Source: Pseudomonas chlororaphis subsp. aurantiaca (GTDB lineage Bacteria; Pseudomonadota; Gammaproteobacteria; Pseudomonadales; Pseudomonadaceae). Taken from it: DNA of 64,000 nt. The notes under the pieces are model-generated. The model did no database searches. It had not been told where the DNA came from and saw only the letters and a list, made by a program, of their open reading frames with translations. Location of the stretch: contig NZ_CP059162.1 of NCBI RefSeq assembly GCF_013466605.1, positions 1,178,001 through 1,242,000 of the forward strand, given 5' to 3'. The translations under genes were made by a program, and so were the position numbers. This document shows positions 1 to 12,060 of the stretch, one piece after another. Each line of letters starts with the position of its first letter. Positions within the stretch are counted from its first letter, which is position 1.

Positions 1-1
1 C

Positions 2-1558
2 CCGGGCCACGTGGACTTTACCTATGAAGTCAGCCGGTCGCTGGCCGCCTGTGAAGGCGCCTTGCTGGTGGTCGACGCTGGCCAGGGCGTGGAAGCGCAG
101 TCGGTTGCTAACTGCTACACCGCCATCGAGCAGGGCCTGGAGGTCATGCCGGTGCTGAACAAGATCGACCTGCCGCAGGCCGATCCGGACCGGGTCAAGG
201 AAGAGATCGAGAAGATCATCGGTATCGATGCCACCGACGCCGTGACCTGCAGCGCCAAGACCGGCCTGGGTGTCGACGAGGTGCTGGAGCGCCTGGTAAC
301 CACCATTCCCGCGCCGACCGGCAACATCGAGGATCCGCTGCAAGCGTTGATCATCGACTCCTGGTTCGACAACTACCTGGGCGTCGTGTCCCTGGTTCGC
401 GTGCGCCATGGCCGCGTGAAGAAGGGCGACAAGATCCTGGTGAAATCCACCGGCAAGATCCACCTGGTGGACAGCGTCGGTGTATTCAACCCGAAACACA
501 CCGCCACCACCGACCTGAAGGCCGGTGAAGTGGGCTTCATCATCGCCGGCATCAAGGACATTCATGGTGCACCGGTTGGTGACACCCTGACCCTGAGCTC
601 GACCCCAGACGTCGAAGTACTGCCCGGCTTCAAGCGCATTCAGCCGCAGGTCTACGCCGGCCTGTTCCCGGTCAGCTCCGACGACTTCGAAGACTTCCGC
701 GAAGCCCTGCAAAAGCTCACGCTGAACGACTCGTCGCTGCAATACACCCCGGAAAGCTCCGACGCACTGGGCTTCGGCTTCCGTTGCGGCTTCCTCGGCA
801 TGCTGCACATGGAAATCATCCAGGAGCGCCTGGAGCGCGAATACGACCTGGACCTGATCACCACGGCGCCGACGGTGATTTTCGAGCTGCAACTGAAGAA
901 TGGTGAGACGATCTACGTCGATAACCCGTCGAAGTTGCCGGATCTGTCGTCCATCGAAGACATGCGCGAGCCGATCGTACGGGCCAATATCCTTGTGCCG
1001 CAGGAGCACCTGGGTAACGTCATTACCCTGTGCATCGAGAAGCGCGGCGTGCAGCACGACATGCTGTTCCTCGGCAGCCAGGTCCAGGTGACCTACGACC
1101 TGCCGATGAACGAAGTGGTCCTGGACTTCTTCGACCGCCTCAAATCCACCAGTCGTGGCTATGCTTCGCTGGATTATCATTTCGATCGCTACCAATCGGC
1201 TAATCTGGTCAAGCTGGATGTGCTGATCAACGGTGAGAAAGTCGACGCCCTGGCATTGATCGTGCACCGTGACAACGCGCACTACAAAGGGCGTGCGTTG
1301 ACCGAGAAGATGAAGGAACTGATTCCTCGGCAGATGTTCGACGTGGCAATCCAGGCCGCCATTGGCGGGCAGATTGTGGCGCGGACAACCGTCAAGGCAC
1401 TCAGAAAGAACGTGCTGGCCAAATGCTACGGTGGTGACGTTAGCCGTAAGCGCAAGCTGTTGGAAAAGCAGAAGGCCGGTAAGAAACGCATGAAGCAAGT
1501 GGGTAACGTGGAGATTCCACAAGAAGCCTTCCTTGCCGTGCTCAGGTTGGATAGTTAG
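2..1558 (+). CDS. lepA: Elongation factor 4 (LepA), 5' end outside window
   Basis: Ribosome-associated GTPase that can back-translocate stalled ribosomes. The reading frame is open from the first complete codon and begins inside the G3 motif (PGHVDF), so roughly 80 N-terminal residues lie upstream of the window. NKIDLP (G4) and CSAKTG (G5) follow, then EF-G-like domains with [14 protein letters not shown]. The C-terminal LepA-specific domain is basic ([16 protein letters not shown]) and ends at a TAG. lepB begins five bases after the stop, so the two are almost certainly co-transcribed. The family identification is unambiguous; only the missing start is unresolved. Confidence 0.97.
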   Translation, partial: PGHVDFTYEVSRSLAACEGALLVVDAGQGVEAQSVANCYTAIEQGLEVMPVLNKIDLPQADPDRVKEEIEKIIGIDATDAVTCSAKTGLGVDEVLERLVTTIPAPTGNIEDPLQALIIDSWFDNYLGVVSLVRVRHGRVKKGDKILVKSTGKIHLVDSVGVFNPKHTATTDLKAGEVGFIIAGIKDIHGAPVGDTLTLSSTPDVEVLPGFKRIQPQVYAGLFPVSSDDFEDFREALQKLTLNDSSLQYTPESSDALGFGFRCGFLGMLHMEIIQERLEREYDLDLITTAPTVIFELQLKNGETIYVDNPSKLPDLSSIEDMREPIVRANILVPQEHLGNVITLCIEKRGVQHDMLFLGSQVQVTYDLPMNEVVLDFFDRLKSTSRGYASLDYHFDRYQSANLVKLDVLINGEKVDALALIVHRDNAHYKGRALTEKMKELIPRQMFDVAIQAAIGGQIVARTTVKALRKNVLAKCYGGDVSRKRKLLEKQKAGKKRMKQVGNVEIPQEAFLAVLRLDS

Positions 1559-1563
1559 GTCCT

Positions 1564-2418
1564 ATGTCGCTAAATTTCCCGCTGTTGCTGGTCATCGCCG
1601 TCGCCGTCTGCGGCCTCCTGGCGTTGCTCGATCTGGTCTTTCTGGCGCCGCGTCGGCGTGCCGCCATTACCAACTATCAGGGCAGCGTCAGCCAGCCGGA
1701 TGGACTGGTCATCGAGAAACTGAACAAGGAGCCGATGCTGGTCGAGTACGGCAAATCGTTCTTTCCGGTGCTGTTCATCGTGCTGGTGCTGCGTTCGTTC
1801 CTGGTGGAACCGTTTCAGATTCCTTCGGGATCGATGAAACCGACCCTGGATGTGGGCGACTTCATCCTGGTGAACAAGTTTTCTTACGGGATCCGCCTGC
1901 CGGTGATCGACAAGAAAATCATCGAGGTCGGTGATCCGCAGCGCGGCGATGTGATGGTGTTCCGCTACCCGAGCGATCCGAACGTCAACTACATCAAGCG
2001 TGTGGTTGGCCTGCCGGGCGACGAGGTGCGCTACACCAGCGACAAGCGCCTGCTGGTCAACGGCCAGTCGGTCGCCGAACAGCTGGTCGGCTCCGAGCCG
2101 GGCACCCTGGGCAGCGCGGAGCTCTACAAGGAAAAACTCGGCGCCGCCGAGCACCTGATCCGCAAGGAAATGAGCCGCTACCGGGCCACCCCGGACCGTC
2201 AGTGGACCGTGCCTGCCGGGCACTACTTCATGATGGGCGACAACCGCGACAACTCGAACGACAGCCGCTACTGGGATGATCCGAGCATTCCCAAGGACCT
2301 GCTGGGCATGGTTCCCGACAAGAATATCGTCGGCAAGGCCTTCGCAGTCTGGATGAGCTGGCCCGAACCGAAACTCAGCCACCTGCCGAATTTCTCGCGG
2401 GTTGGCCTGATCAAGTAA
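1564..2418 (+). CDS. lepB: Signal peptidase I (LepB)
   Basis: Inner-membrane serine protease that removes signal peptides from exported proteins. The 284-residue product has two N-terminal membrane segments (about residues 5-28 and 64-80). The box containing the nucleophile is PSGSMKPTL (Ser90), and the general-base lysine lies in YIKRVVGLPGD (Lys145). The later conserved box GHYFMMGDNRDNSNDSR is also present. Length and motifs are those of the Pseudomonas family. It follows lepA with a five-base gap and is closed by a strong hairpin terminator. That hairpin separates it from rnc, to which it is linked more directly in relatives that retain the intervening gene. Confidence 0.97.
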   Translation: MSLNFPLLLVIAVAVCGLLALLDLVFLAPRRRAAITNYQGSVSQPDGLVIEKLNKEPMLVEYGKSFFPVLFIVLVLRSFLVEPFQIPSGSMKPTLDVGDFILVNKFSYGIRLPVIDKKIIEVGDPQRGDVMVFRYPSDPNVNYIKRVVGLPGDEVRYTSDKRLLVNGQSVAEQLVGSEPGTLGSAELYKEKLGAAEHLIRKEMSRYRATPDRQWTVPAGHYFMMGDNRDNSNDSRYWDDPSIPKDLLGMVPDKNIVGKAFAVWMSWPEPKLSHLPNFSRVGLIK

Positions 2419-2425
2419 TCAAACA

Positions 2426-2457
2426 CGGCGCTGTTGAACACAGCGCCGAATGCTTTT
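2426..2457 (+). terminator. Rho-independent terminator after lepB
   Basis: A perfect 9-bp stem (CGGCGCTGT / ACAGCGCCG) with a 5-base loop is followed by AATGCTTTT. It begins eight bases after the lepB stop and should end most lepA-lepB transcripts. Confidence 0.7.
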
Positions 2458-2522
2458 CTGGATCTTGCAGAACACCAGGCCCGCCAGGTTCGGCAGCCTC
2501 CCAGGCGTCACCAGAAGCAGCA

Positions 2523-2636
2523 GTCAACGATATTCAGGATGTGGATTTGAACACAGCGTTAATTGCCACAGGCACCTCGTGCCTCGTCTCCAAGGTGGTG
2601 AAATTCAACCACGAACTCAGCGTGGGTAAACCGTGA
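2523..2636 (+). pseudogene. Remnant of a DUF4845 membrane-protein gene
   Basis: The slot between lepB and rnc normally holds a gene of about 120 codons encoding a DUF4845 protein with one N-terminal membrane segment. Here only its 3' end can be read. A frame ending at the TGA at 2634-2636 gives VNDIQDVDLNTAL and, shortly after, [14 protein letters not shown]. These resemble the family's penultimate and last segments (VN-IRDL-L--AL and LVVKFD-EFSV--P). The residues normally between them are missing, and no start codon or membrane segment remains upstream. The TGA overlaps the GTG start of rnc, as expected for translational coupling in the intact arrangement. The family comparison is from memory, so the assignment is an inference. 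Confidence 0.6.
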
Positions 2637-3322
2637 GCGTTTCTTTGAGCCGTCTCGAGCGTCAGCTCGGTTACACCTTCAAGGACCAGGAGCTGATGGT
2701 CCTGGCCCTCACTCACCGCAGCTTTGCCGGGCGCAACAACGAACGCCTGGAATTCCTCGGTGACGCCATCCTCAACTTCGTCGCCGGCGAAGCGCTGTTC
2801 GAGCGTTTCCCCCAGGCCCGCGAAGGCCAGCTGTCGCGTCTGCGCGCGCGCCTGGTGAAGGGAGAAACCCTGGCCGTACTGGCCCGCGGTTTCGATCTGG
2901 GCGAATACCTGCGCCTGGGCTCCGGTGAGTTGAAAAGCGGCGGTTTCCGCCGTGAGTCGATCCTCGCCGATGCCCTGGAAGCGCTGATTGGTGCGATCTA
3001 CCTGGATGCCGGCATGGAAGTCGCGCGTGAGCGTGTGCTGTCCTGGCTGACGTCCGAGTTCGACAGCCTGACGCTGGTCGACACGAACAAGGATCCCAAG
3101 ACCCGCCTGCAGGAATTCCTGCAGTCGCGTGCCTGTGAATTGCCCCGCTACGAAGTGGTGGATATCCAGGGTGAGCCCCATTGCCGGACGTTCTTCGTCG
3201 AATGTGAAATCACCCTACTGAACGAAAAAAGCCGAGGTCAGGGCGTGAGCCGTCGTATTGCCGAACAGGTGGCGGCCGCCGCAGCACTGATTGCCCTGGG
3301 CGTGGAGAATGGCCATGACTGA
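2633..3322 (+). CDS. rnc: Ribonuclease III (Rnc)
   Basis: Double-strand-specific endoribonuclease that processes rRNA precursors and structured mRNAs. The 229-residue product carries the family signature [13 protein letters not shown] with its metal-binding acidic residues. The second acidic cluster ([18 protein letters not shown]) follows, and a C-terminal dsRNA-binding domain begins near [11 protein letters not shown]. The start is GTG, embedded in the stop of the DUF4845 remnant (GTGA overlap), and no strong Shine-Dalgarno sequence precedes it. era overlaps the 3' end by eight bases, giving the classic rnc-era-recO order. Confidence 0.96.
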   Translation: MSVSLSRLERQLGYTFKDQELMVLALTHRSFAGRNNERLEFLGDAILNFVAGEALFERFPQAREGQLSRLRARLVKGETLAVLARGFDLGEYLRLGSGELKSGGFRRESILADALEALIGAIYLDAGMEVARERVLSWLTSEFDSLTLVDTNKDPKTRLQEFLQSRACELPRYEVVDIQGEPHCRTFFVECEITLLNEKSRGQGVSRRIAEQVAAAAALIALGVENGHD

Positions 3323-4217
3323 TACAACCGCAACACGCTGTGGCTATGTCGCCATCGTCGGCCGTCCGAACGTGGGCAAGTCCACGCTTCTGAACCATAT
3401 CCTGGGGCAGAAGCTGGCCATCACCTCGCGCAAGCCGCAGACCACTCGTCACAACATGCTCGGCATCAAGACCGAAGGCGCCATCCAGGCGATCTATGTC
3501 GACACCCCGGGCATGCACAAGAGCAACGAGAAGGCGCTGAACCGCTACATGAATAAGACCGCTTCGGCGGCCTTGAAAGACGTCGACGTGGTGATCTTCG
3601 TCGTTGACCGCACCAAGTGGACCGACGAAGACCAGCTGGTGCTGGAACGCGTGCAGTACGTGCAGGGTCCGGTGATCCTGGCGATCAACAAGACCGACCG
3701 CATCGAGGACAAGGCCGAGCTGATGCCACACCTGGCCTGGTTGCAGGAACAGCTGCCGAATGCCGAGATCGTTCCGGTGTCGGCCCAGCAGGGCCACAAC
3801 CTGGAAGCCCTGGAAGGCCTGATCGCCAAGCACCTGCCGGAAAACGATCACTTCTTCCCGGAAGACCAGATCACCGACCGCAGCAGCCGTTTCCTCGCCG
3901 CCGAACTGGTGCGCGAGAAGATCATGCGCCAGCTGGGTGCCGAGCTGCCGTACCAGATCACCGTGGAAATCGAAGAGTTCAAGCAGCAGGGCAAGACCCT
4001 GCACATTCATGCCTTGATCCTCGTCGAACGCGACGGCCAGAAGAAAATCATCATTGGCGACAAGGGTGAGCGCATCAAGCGCATCGGCATGGAAGCGCGC
4101 AAGGATATGGAGCTGCTGTTCGATTCCAAGGTCATGCTCAACCTGTGGGTCAAGGTCAAGGGCGGTTGGTCCGATGACGAGCGCGCCCTGCGTTCGCTGG
4201 GTTACGGCGACCTGTAA
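3315..4217 (+). CDS. era: GTPase Era
   Basis: Essential GTPase that binds 16S rRNA and takes part in 30S maturation. The 300-residue product has GRPNVGKST (G1), DTPGMH (G3), NKTD (G4) and VSAQQGHN (G5). A C-terminal KH domain contains [14 protein letters not shown]. The ATG at 3315 is chosen because GGAG at 3304-3307 is correctly spaced for it. An ATG at 3309 is possible but only one base from that site. The gene overlaps the end of rnc by eight bases, so translation is probably coupled. Confidence 0.95.
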   Translation: MTDTTATRCGYVAIVGRPNVGKSTLLNHILGQKLAITSRKPQTTRHNMLGIKTEGAIQAIYVDTPGMHKSNEKALNRYMNKTASAALKDVDVVIFVVDRTKWTDEDQLVLERVQYVQGPVILAINKTDRIEDKAELMPHLAWLQEQLPNAEIVPVSAQQGHNLEALEGLIAKHLPENDHFFPEDQITDRSSRFLAAELVREKIMRQLGAELPYQITVEIEEFKQQGKTLHIHALILVERDGQKKIIIGDKGERIKRIGMEARKDMELLFDSKVMLNLWVKVKGGWSDDERALRSLGYGDL

Positions 4218-4228
4218 TCCTGCCTCGT

Positions 4229-4274
4229 CGCCAGCGCCTCGCTCCTGCAGCGTGCAGGGGGCGAGCCGCTGGCG
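4229..4274. repeat. REP-type palindromic repeat (GCTCCTGC family)
   Basis: An imperfect inverted repeat between era and recO: CGCCAGCGCCTCGCTCCTGCA, a short loop, then TGCAGGGGGCGAGCCGCTGGCG. Related palindromes occur at 24361-24425 and 32427-32488. As RNA it would form a long hairpin, possibly protecting or attenuating the era transcript. Confidence 0.6.
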
Positions 4275-4341
4275 ATAAAGGTTCAACGAGCCTTCCCGTG
4301 GACCTGTCACTTTCTCAAGCCTTGAGATCCCCCCGACACCT

Positions 4342-5031
4342 ATGTCCAGTAATGCTCCCATCGGCCAGCCCGCTTACGTCCTGCACAGTCGCGCCTATCG
4401 CGAGAGCAGTGCGTTGGTGGACTTCCTCACGCCCCAAGGGCGGCTGCGCGCGGTGTTGCGTGGCGCGCGCGGCAAGGCCGGGACCCTGGCGCGGCCGTTC
4501 GTGCCGCTGGAAGTGGAGTTTCGTGGGCGCGGCGAGCTGAAAAACGTCGGGCGCATGGAGAGCGCGGGAACCTCCACCTGGCTCAACGGCGAGGCGCTGT
4601 TCAGCGGTCTCTACCTCAACGAGCTGCTGATCCGCCTGCTGCCCGCCGAAGATCCGCATCCGGCGATCTTCGAGCACTATGCGGCGACCTTGCTGGCGTT
4701 GGCCGAGGGCAGGGCTCTGGAGCCCTTGCTGCGTGCCTTCGAGTGGCGCCTGCTGGACGACCTCGGCTACGGCTTCGCCCTGGACATGGATATCCACGGC
4801 GCGCCGATTGAGGCGCAGGGCATGTATCGCCTGCAGGTGGATGCCGGTCTGGAGCAGGTTCAGCTGTTGCAACCGGGCCTGTTCAACGGCACCGAGCTGC
4901 TGGCCATGGCGCAAGCCGACTGGAGCGCCCCTGGAGCGCTGGCGGCGGCCAAGCGCCTGATGCGCCAGGCGCTGGCGGTGCACCTGGGCGGTCGGCCATT
5001 GGTCAGTCGCGAATTGTTTCGCAAGCCCTAG
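4342..5031 (+). CDS. recO: DNA repair protein RecO
   Basis: RecF-pathway mediator that helps load RecA onto SSB-coated single-stranded DNA. The 229-residue product starts with the RecO OB-fold ([20 protein letters not shown], then [11 protein letters not shown]). The helical C-terminal domain contains [20 protein letters not shown] and [13 protein letters not shown]. Start is ATG at 4342. The position after era and before pdxJ matches the usual gammaproteobacterial order. A REP-type hairpin separates it from era. Confidence 0.94.
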   Translation: MSSNAPIGQPAYVLHSRAYRESSALVDFLTPQGRLRAVLRGARGKAGTLARPFVPLEVEFRGRGELKNVGRMESAGTSTWLNGEALFSGLYLNELLIRLLPAEDPHPAIFEHYAATLLALAEGRALEPLLRAFEWRLLDDLGYGFALDMDIHGAPIEAQGMYRLQVDAGLEQVQLLQPGLFNGTELLAMAQADWSAPGALAAAKRLMRQALAVHLGGRPLVSRELFRKP

Positions 5032-5158
5032 CCGTCCCGTCACGCCAATACGCTCGAATCCTGCCTGGCTTGCTCGTGCGGCCGAACGCCGGCAGTTATT
5101 TTCGCCAGCGGACACTATATGCTGTGCACCGAATCTCTAACTCCTCAGGAGCGCTTCC

Positions 5159-5902
5159 GTGACCACCAGCAATCGCATTCTTCTTGGCGTGAACATCGAC
5201 CACGTAGCCACCCTGCGTCAGGCCCGGGGCACCCGTTACCCTGACCCGGTCAAGGCGGCGCTGGACGCGGAAGAGGCGGGGGCCGACGGCATTACCGTGC
5301 ACCTGCGCGAGGATCGCCGGCATATCCAGGAGCGCGATGTGCTGCTGCTCAAGGACGTGCTGCAAACCCGCATGAACTTCGAGATGGGCGTCACCGAGGA
5401 AATGATGGCATTCGCCGAGCGCATCCGTCCGGCGCACATCTGCCTGGTTCCGGAAACCCGCCAGGAACTGACCACCGAAGGCGGCCTGGATGTCGCCGGG
5501 CAGGAGGCGCGGATCAAGGCGGCGGTAGAGCGCCTGTCGAAGATCGGCGCCGAAGTGTCGCTGTTCATCGATGCCGATGAGCGGCAGATCGCGGCCTCCC
5601 GGCGCGTGGGCGCACCCGCCATCGAGTTGCACACCGGGCGTTACGCCGATGCCGAAACGCCGAGCGAGGTGGCCGAGGAGCTGCAACGCGTGGCCGATGG
5701 CGTGGCGTTCGGCCTGGGCCAGGGGTTGATCGTCAATGCCGGCCACGGCCTGCATTACCACAACGTCGAGGCGGTCGCGGCGATCAAGGGCATCAACGAG
5801 CTGAACATCGGCCATGCGCTGGTGGCCCATGCGCTGTTCGTCGGCTTCAAGGGGGCGGTGGCGGAGATGAAGGCGCTGATCCTGGCGGCGGCCAAGGCCT
5901 GA
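5159..5902 (+). CDS. pdxJ: Pyridoxine 5'-phosphate synthase (PdxJ)
   Basis: Last step of the DXP-dependent vitamin B6 pathway: condensation of 3-amino-2-oxopropyl phosphate with 1-deoxyxylulose 5-phosphate. The 247-residue TIM-barrel protein opens with [17 protein letters not shown] and contains [17 protein letters not shown]. It also has [10 protein letters not shown] and the phosphate-binding end [13 protein letters not shown]. The start is GTG, with AGGAG a few bases upstream (5145-5150 region). It closes the lepA-to-pdxJ group. Confidence 0.96.
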   Translation: MTTSNRILLGVNIDHVATLRQARGTRYPDPVKAALDAEEAGADGITVHLREDRRHIQERDVLLLKDVLQTRMNFEMGVTEEMMAFAERIRPAHICLVPETRQELTTEGGLDVAGQEARIKAAVERLSKIGAEVSLFIDADERQIAASRRVGAPAIELHTGRYADAETPSEVAEELQRVADGVAFGLGQGLIVNAGHGLHYHNVEAVAAIKGINELNIGHALVAHALFVGFKGAVAEMKALILAAAKA

Positions 5903-5912
5903 CGAAAGCTCT

Positions 5913-6010
5913 GTAGCCGCTGCCGCGGGTTGCGATCGAGCGGAACGGTCGTGGCGATTTTACGGTTGTTCAGGTCCTGCGCACCTGTCGCAGCCTTCGG
6001 CAACGGCTAC
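5913..6010. repeat. REP pair (GTAGCCGCTGCC family)
   Basis: Two inverted copies of a 23-base repeat (5913-5935, 5988-6010), with arms reading GTAGCCGCTGCCGCGGGTTGCGA and the reverse complement of a near-identical copy. It fills the gap between the converging pdxJ and mltF genes. The same family is at 26050-26082, 51897-51923, 56898-56994 and 59900-59991. Confidence 0.7.
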
Positions 6011-6020
6011 AGCAGAGGGT

Positions 6021-7768
<1,748 letters not shown>

Positions 7769-10700
7769 ATGTTGATCCTGCGCGGCGCTCCTGCCCTTTC
7801 TGCCTTTCGCCACAGCAAACTCCTTGAGCAACTGAGCCAGAAGGTTCCAGCTGTCAGTGGCCTGTATGCTGAATTCGCTCACTTCGCCGAAGTTACCGGC
7901 GTCCTGACCGGCGACGAACAGCAGGTGCTTGCGCGCCTTCTGAAGTACGGCCCAAGCGTACCGGTGCAAGAACCTACCGGTCGTCTGTTCCTGGTGCTGC
8001 CGCGTTTCGGCACCATCTCGCCATGGTCGAGCAAGGCCAGCGATATTGCCCGCAACTGTGGCCTGGGCAAGATCCAGCGCCTGGAACGCGGCATTGCCTT
8101 CTACGTGGCCGGCGAATTCAGCGACGCGCAAGCGCAGTTGATCGCCGACACCCTGCACGACCGCATGACCCAGATCGTGCTGGGCAACCTGGAACAGGCT
8201 GCCGGCCTGTTCAGCCATGCCACGCCGAAGCCGCTGACCGCCATCGACATCCTCGGTGGTGGCCGCGCCGCGCTGGAGCAGGCCAACACCGAGCTGGGCC
8301 TGGCCCTGGCCGAAGACGAAATCGATTACCTGGTCAACGCCTTCCAAGGGCTCAAGCGCAACCCGCATGACATCGAACTGATGATGTTCGCCCAGGCCAA
8401 CTCCGAGCACTGCCGCCACAAGATCTTCAACGCCAGTTGGGATATCGACGGCCAGAGCCAGGAAAAAAGCCTGTTCGGCATGATCAAGAACACCTATCAG
8501 ATGCACAACGAAGGTGTGTTGTCGGCCTATAAGGACAACGCGGCGGTCATCGTCGGTTCCGTTGCCGGGCGCTTCTACCCGAATCCCGATACCCGCCAGT
8601 ACGGCGCGGTGCAGGAGCCGGTGCACATCCTGATGAAGGTCGAGACCCACAACCACCCGACCGCCATCGCGCCATTCCCTGGGGCCTCCACCGGTTCCGG
8701 CGGCGAGATCCGCGACGAAGGCGCGACCGGTCGCGGCGCCAAACCGAAAGCCGGCCTGACCGGCTTCACCGTGTCCAACCTGCAGATCCCGGGCTTCGAA
8801 CAGCCATGGGAAAAACCCTACGGCAAGCCTGAGCGCATCGTCGACGCCCTGGACATCATGATCGAAGGCCCGCTGGGCGGCGCGGCGTTCAACAACGAAT
8901 TCGGCCGTCCGGCCCTGACCGGCTACTTCCGTACCTTCGAACAGTCCATCAACACCCCGCGCGGTGAAGAAGTTCGTGGTTACCACAAGCCGATCATGCT
9001 GGCGGGCGGCATGGGCAACATCCGCGCCGAACACGTACAGAAAGGCGAGATCACCGTCGGCTCCAAGCTGATCGTCCTCGGCGGCCCGGCGATGCTCATC
9101 GGCCTGGGCGGCGGCGCCGCTTCCTCCATGGCCACCGGCACCAGCTCGGCCGACCTGGATTTCGCCTCGGTACAGCGTGAAAACCCGGAAATGGAACGCC
9201 GTTGCCAGGAAGTCATCGACCGTTGCTGGCAACTGGGCGACAAGAACCCGATCAGCTTCATCCACGACGTCGGCGCGGGCGGCCTGTCCAACGCCTTCCC
9301 GGAGCTGGTCAACGATGGCGGCCGTGGCGGTCGCTTCGAACTGCGCAACATTCCGAACGACGAGCCGGGCATGGCCCCGCACGAAATCTGGTCCAACGAA
9401 TCCCAGGAGCGTTACGTCCTGGCCGTCGGCGCCGCTGACTTCGAACGTTTCCAGGCCATCTGCGAGCGTGAGCGTTGCCCGTTCGCGGTAGTCGGCGAAG
9501 CCACTGCCGAGCCGCAACTGACCGTGACTGACAGCCACTTCGGCAACAGCCCGGTGGACATGCCGCTGGAAGTGTTGCTGGGCAAGGCCCCGCGCATGCA
9601 CCGTTCGGCCGTTCGCGAGACTGAACTGGGCGACGATTTCGACCCGGCCAACCTGGACATCGCCGAAAGCATCGAGCGCGTCCTGCATCACCCGGCCGTG
9701 GCCAGCAAGAGCTTCCTGATCACCATCGGCGACCGTACCATCACCGGCCTGGTGGCCCGTGACCAGATGGTCGGCCCGTGGCAGGTTCCGGTGGCCGACG
9801 TTGCCGTCACCGCCACCAGTTTCGACGTCTACACCGGCGAAGCCATGGCCATGGGCGAGCGCACTCCGCTGGCGCTGCTGGACGCTCCGGCGTCGGGCCG
9901 CATGGCCATCGGCGAAACCCTGACCAACATCGCGGCTTCGCGTATCGAGAAGATCTCCGACATCAAGCTGTCGGCCAACTGGATGTCCGCTGCCGGTCAC
10001 CCAGGCGAAGACGCTCGTCTGTACGACACCGTCAAGGCGGTCGGCATGGAACTGTGCCCTGAGCTGGGCATTACCATCCCGGTGGGCAAGGACTCCATGT
10101 CCATGGCCACTCGCTGGAACGACAAGGGCGTCGACAAGAGCGTGACCTCGCCGCTGTCGCTGATCGTGACCGGTTTCGCGCCTGTGGCCGACATCCGCCA
10201 GACCCTGACCCCGCAACTGCGCATGGACAAGGGCACCACCGACCTGATCCTGATCGACCTCGGTCGCGGCCAGAACCGCATGGGCGCCTCGATCCTCGCC
10301 CAGGTGCACGGCAAGCTCGGCAAGCAGGCTCCGGACGTCGATGACGCCGAAGACCTGAAGGCCTTCTTCGCGGTGATCCAGGGCCTCAACGCCGACGGTC
10401 ACCTGCTGGCTTACCACGACCGTTCCGACGGTGGTCTGCTGACCAGCGTGGTGGAAATGGCCTTCGCCGGCCACTGCGGCCTGAACCTGAACCTCGACGC
10501 CCTGGCCGAGACCTCGGCCGATATCGCCGCCATCCTGTTCAATGAAGAACTGGGTGCGGTGATCCAGGTTCGCCAGGACGCGACCCCGAGCGTGCTGGCG
10601 CAATTCAGCGCCGCCGGCCTGGGCGACTGCGTGGCGGTGATCGGCCAGCCGGTCAACAACGGCCATATCAACATCAGCTTCAACGGCGAAAGCGTCTTCG

Positions 10701-11665
10701 CCGGCGAGCGTCGCCTGTTGCAGCGCCAGTGGGCTGAAACCAGCTACCAGATCCAGCGCTTGCGCGACAACGCCGACTGCGCCGAGCAGGAATTCGACGT
10801 CCTGCTGGAAGAAGACAACCCGGGCCTGAGCGTCAAGCTGAGCTTCGACGTCAACCAGGACATCGCCGCGCCTTACATCAAGAAAGGCGTGCGTCCTCAG
10901 GTTGCCGTGCTGCGCGAGCAGGGCGTCAACGGCCAGGTGGAAATGGCCGCGGCGTTCGACCGCGCCGGCTTCAACGCGATCGACGTGCACATGAGCGACA
11001 TCCTCGCCGGTCGCGTCGACCTCAACGAGTTCAAGGGCATGGTTGCCTGCGGCGGCTTCTCCTACGGCGACGTACTCGGCGCCGGCGAGGGCTGGGCCAA
11101 GTCGGCACTGTTCAACAGTCGTGCCCGCGACGCCTTCCAGGGCTTCTTCGAGCGCAACGACACCTTCACCCTCGGCGTGTGCAACGGTTGCCAGATGATG
11201 TCCAACCTGCACGAGCTGATCCCGGGCAGCGAGTTCTGGCCGCACTTCGTGCGTAACCGTTCCGAGCAGTTCGAGGCCCGTGTGGCGATGGTCCAGGTCC
11301 AGGAGTCGAACTCGATCTTCCTGCAGGGCATGGCCGGTTCGCGGATGCCGATCGCCATCGCCCACGGCGAAGGCCATGCGGAATTCGAAAGCGCAGAAGC
11401 CCTGCTCGAAGCCGACCTGTCCGGTTGCGTGGCCCTGCGCTTCGTCGACAACCACGGCAAGGTCACCGAAAGCTACCCGGCCAACCCGAACGGCTCGCCT
11501 CGCGGGATCACCGGCCTGACCAGCCGCGACGGTCGCGTCACCATCATGATGCCGCACCCTGAGCGGGTATTCCGTGCCGTGCAGAACTCCTGGCGTCCGG
11601 AAGAGTGGAACGAAGATGCGGCGTGGATGCGCATGTTCCGTAACGCTCGCGTGTGGGTGAACTAA
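7769..11665 (+). CDS. purL: Phosphoribosylformylglycinamidine synthase (PurL)
   Basis: Fourth step of purine synthesis: FGAR plus glutamine and ATP to FGAM. The single 1298-residue chain is the large proteobacterial form. It has an N-terminal PurS-like part, two AIRS-like ATP-binding halves ([19 protein letters not shown]) and a C-terminal glutaminase. The glutaminase nucleophile is in [12 protein letters not shown], and its His/Glu are in AHGEGHAEF and [11 protein letters not shown] at 7769 is preferred over an in-frame ATG at 7724 because it matches the usual N-terminus ([14 protein letters not shown]). The 103-residue gene downstream begins five bases after the stop. Confidence 0.97.
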   Translation: MLILRGAPALSAFRHSKLLEQLSQKVPAVSGLYAEFAHFAEVTGVLTGDEQQVLARLLKYGPSVPVQEPTGRLFLVLPRFGTISPWSSKASDIARNCGLGKIQRLERGIAFYVAGEFSDAQAQLIADTLHDRMTQIVLGNLEQAAGLFSHATPKPLTAIDILGGGRAALEQANTELGLALAEDEIDYLVNAFQGLKRNPHDIELMMFAQANSEHCRHKIFNASWDIDGQSQEKSLFGMIKNTYQMHNEGVLSAYKDNAAVIVGSVAGRFYPNPDTRQYGAVQEPVHILMKVETHNHPTAIAPFPGASTGSGGEIRDEGATGRGAKPKAGLTGFTVSNLQIPGFEQPWEKPYGKPERIVDALDIMIEGPLGGAAFNNEFGRPALTGYFRTFEQSINTPRGEEVRGYHKPIMLAGGMGNIRAEHVQKGEITVGSKLIVLGGPAMLIGLGGGAASSMATGTSSADLDFASVQRENPEMERRCQEVIDRCWQLGDKNPISFIHDVGAGGLSNAFPELVNDGGRGGRFELRNIPNDEPGMAPHEIWSNESQERYVLAVGAADFERFQAICERERCPFAVVGEATAEPQLTVTDSHFGNSPVDMPLEVLLGKAPRMHRSAVRETELGDDFDPANLDIAESIERVLHHPAVASKSFLITIGDRTITGLVARDQMVGPWQVPVADVAVTATSFDVYTGEAMAMGERTPLALLDAPASGRMAIGETLTNIAASRIEKISDIKLSANWMSAAGHPGEDARLYDTVKAVGMELCPELGITIPVGKDSMSMATRWNDKGVDKSVTSPLSLIVTGFAPVADIRQTLTPQLRMDKGTTDLILIDLGRGQNRMGASILAQVHGKLGKQAPDVDDAEDLKAFFAVIQGLNADGHLLAYHDRSDGGLLTSVVEMAFAGHCGLNLNLDALAETSADIAAILFNEELGAVIQVRQDATPSVLAQFSAAGLGDCVAVIGQPVNNGHINISFNGESVFAGERRLLQRQWAETSYQIQRLRDNADCAEQEFDVLLEEDNPGLSVKLSFDVNQDIAAPYIKKGVRPQVAVLREQGVNGQVEMAAAFDRAGFNAIDVHMSDILAGRVDLNEFKGMVACGGFSYGDVLGAGEGWAKSALFNSRARDAFQGFFERNDTFTLGVCNGCQMMSNLHELIPGSEFWPHFVRNRSEQFEARVAMVQVQESNSIFLQGMAGSRMPIAIAHGEGHAEFESAEALLEADLSGCVALRFVDNHGKVTESYPANPNGSPRGITGLTSRDGRVTIMMPHPERVFRAVQNSWRPEEWNEDAAWMRMFRNARVWVN

Positions 11666-11670
11666 AGCCT

Positions 11671-11982
11671 GTGTACAAGCTCAGCTTTTTCGTCCCGCCC
11701 AGCCACGTGGAAGTGGTCAAGAACGCCGTATTCGCCGCCGGTGGCGGACGGATCGGCGCTTACGACCAGTGTGCATGGCAGGTGCTGGGCCAGGGCCAGT
11801 TTCGCCCGTTGGACGGCAGCCAGCCGTTTCTCGGGCAGACCGGCCAGGTCGAGCAGGTGCAGGAATGGAAAGTCGAGCTTGTGGTGGCCGACGAGTTGAT
11901 CCGTAGCGTGGTGATGGCCCTCAAGCAGAGCCATCCCTACGAGACACCGGCTTATGAAGTCTGGCGTCTGGAAGACTTCTAA
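11671..11982 (+). CDS. NIF3/YqfO C-terminal-domain-like small protein
   Basis: A 103-residue protein that looks like the stand-alone dimetal-independent insert domain of NIF3/YqfO proteins. It has MYKLSFFVPPSHVE at the start, GRIGAYDQCAWQVLGQGQF in the middle, and HPYETPAYEVWRLEDF at the end; the HPYE-PAYE box is typical. Such domains resemble CutA/PII folds. The biochemical role is not established. The GTG start at 11671 lies five bases after the purL stop, so the two are probably co-transcribed, and a bidirectional terminator follows. The same gene sits beside purL in P. aeruginosa. Confidence 0.8.
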   Translation: MYKLSFFVPPSHVEVVKNAVFAAGGGRIGAYDQCAWQVLGQGQFRPLDGSQPFLGQTGQVEQVQEWKVELVVADELIRSVVMALKQSHPYETPAYEVWRLEDF

Positions 11983-11995
11983 GGCCTCGCCCATG

Positions 11996-12035
11996 AAAAA
12001 GCCCGCTGAACCGGTAACGGTCAGCGGGCTTTTTT
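11996..12035. terminator. Bidirectional terminator between purL unit and nag operon
   Basis: AAAAAGCCCGCTGA, a loop, then TCAGCGGGCTTTTTT. The A-tract and T-tract on either side of a 9-bp stem let it serve both the rightward purL unit and the leftward nag operon. Confidence 0.85.
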
Positions 12036-12060
12036 GTGCCTGCTCTCCTGTCGGAGAGGG

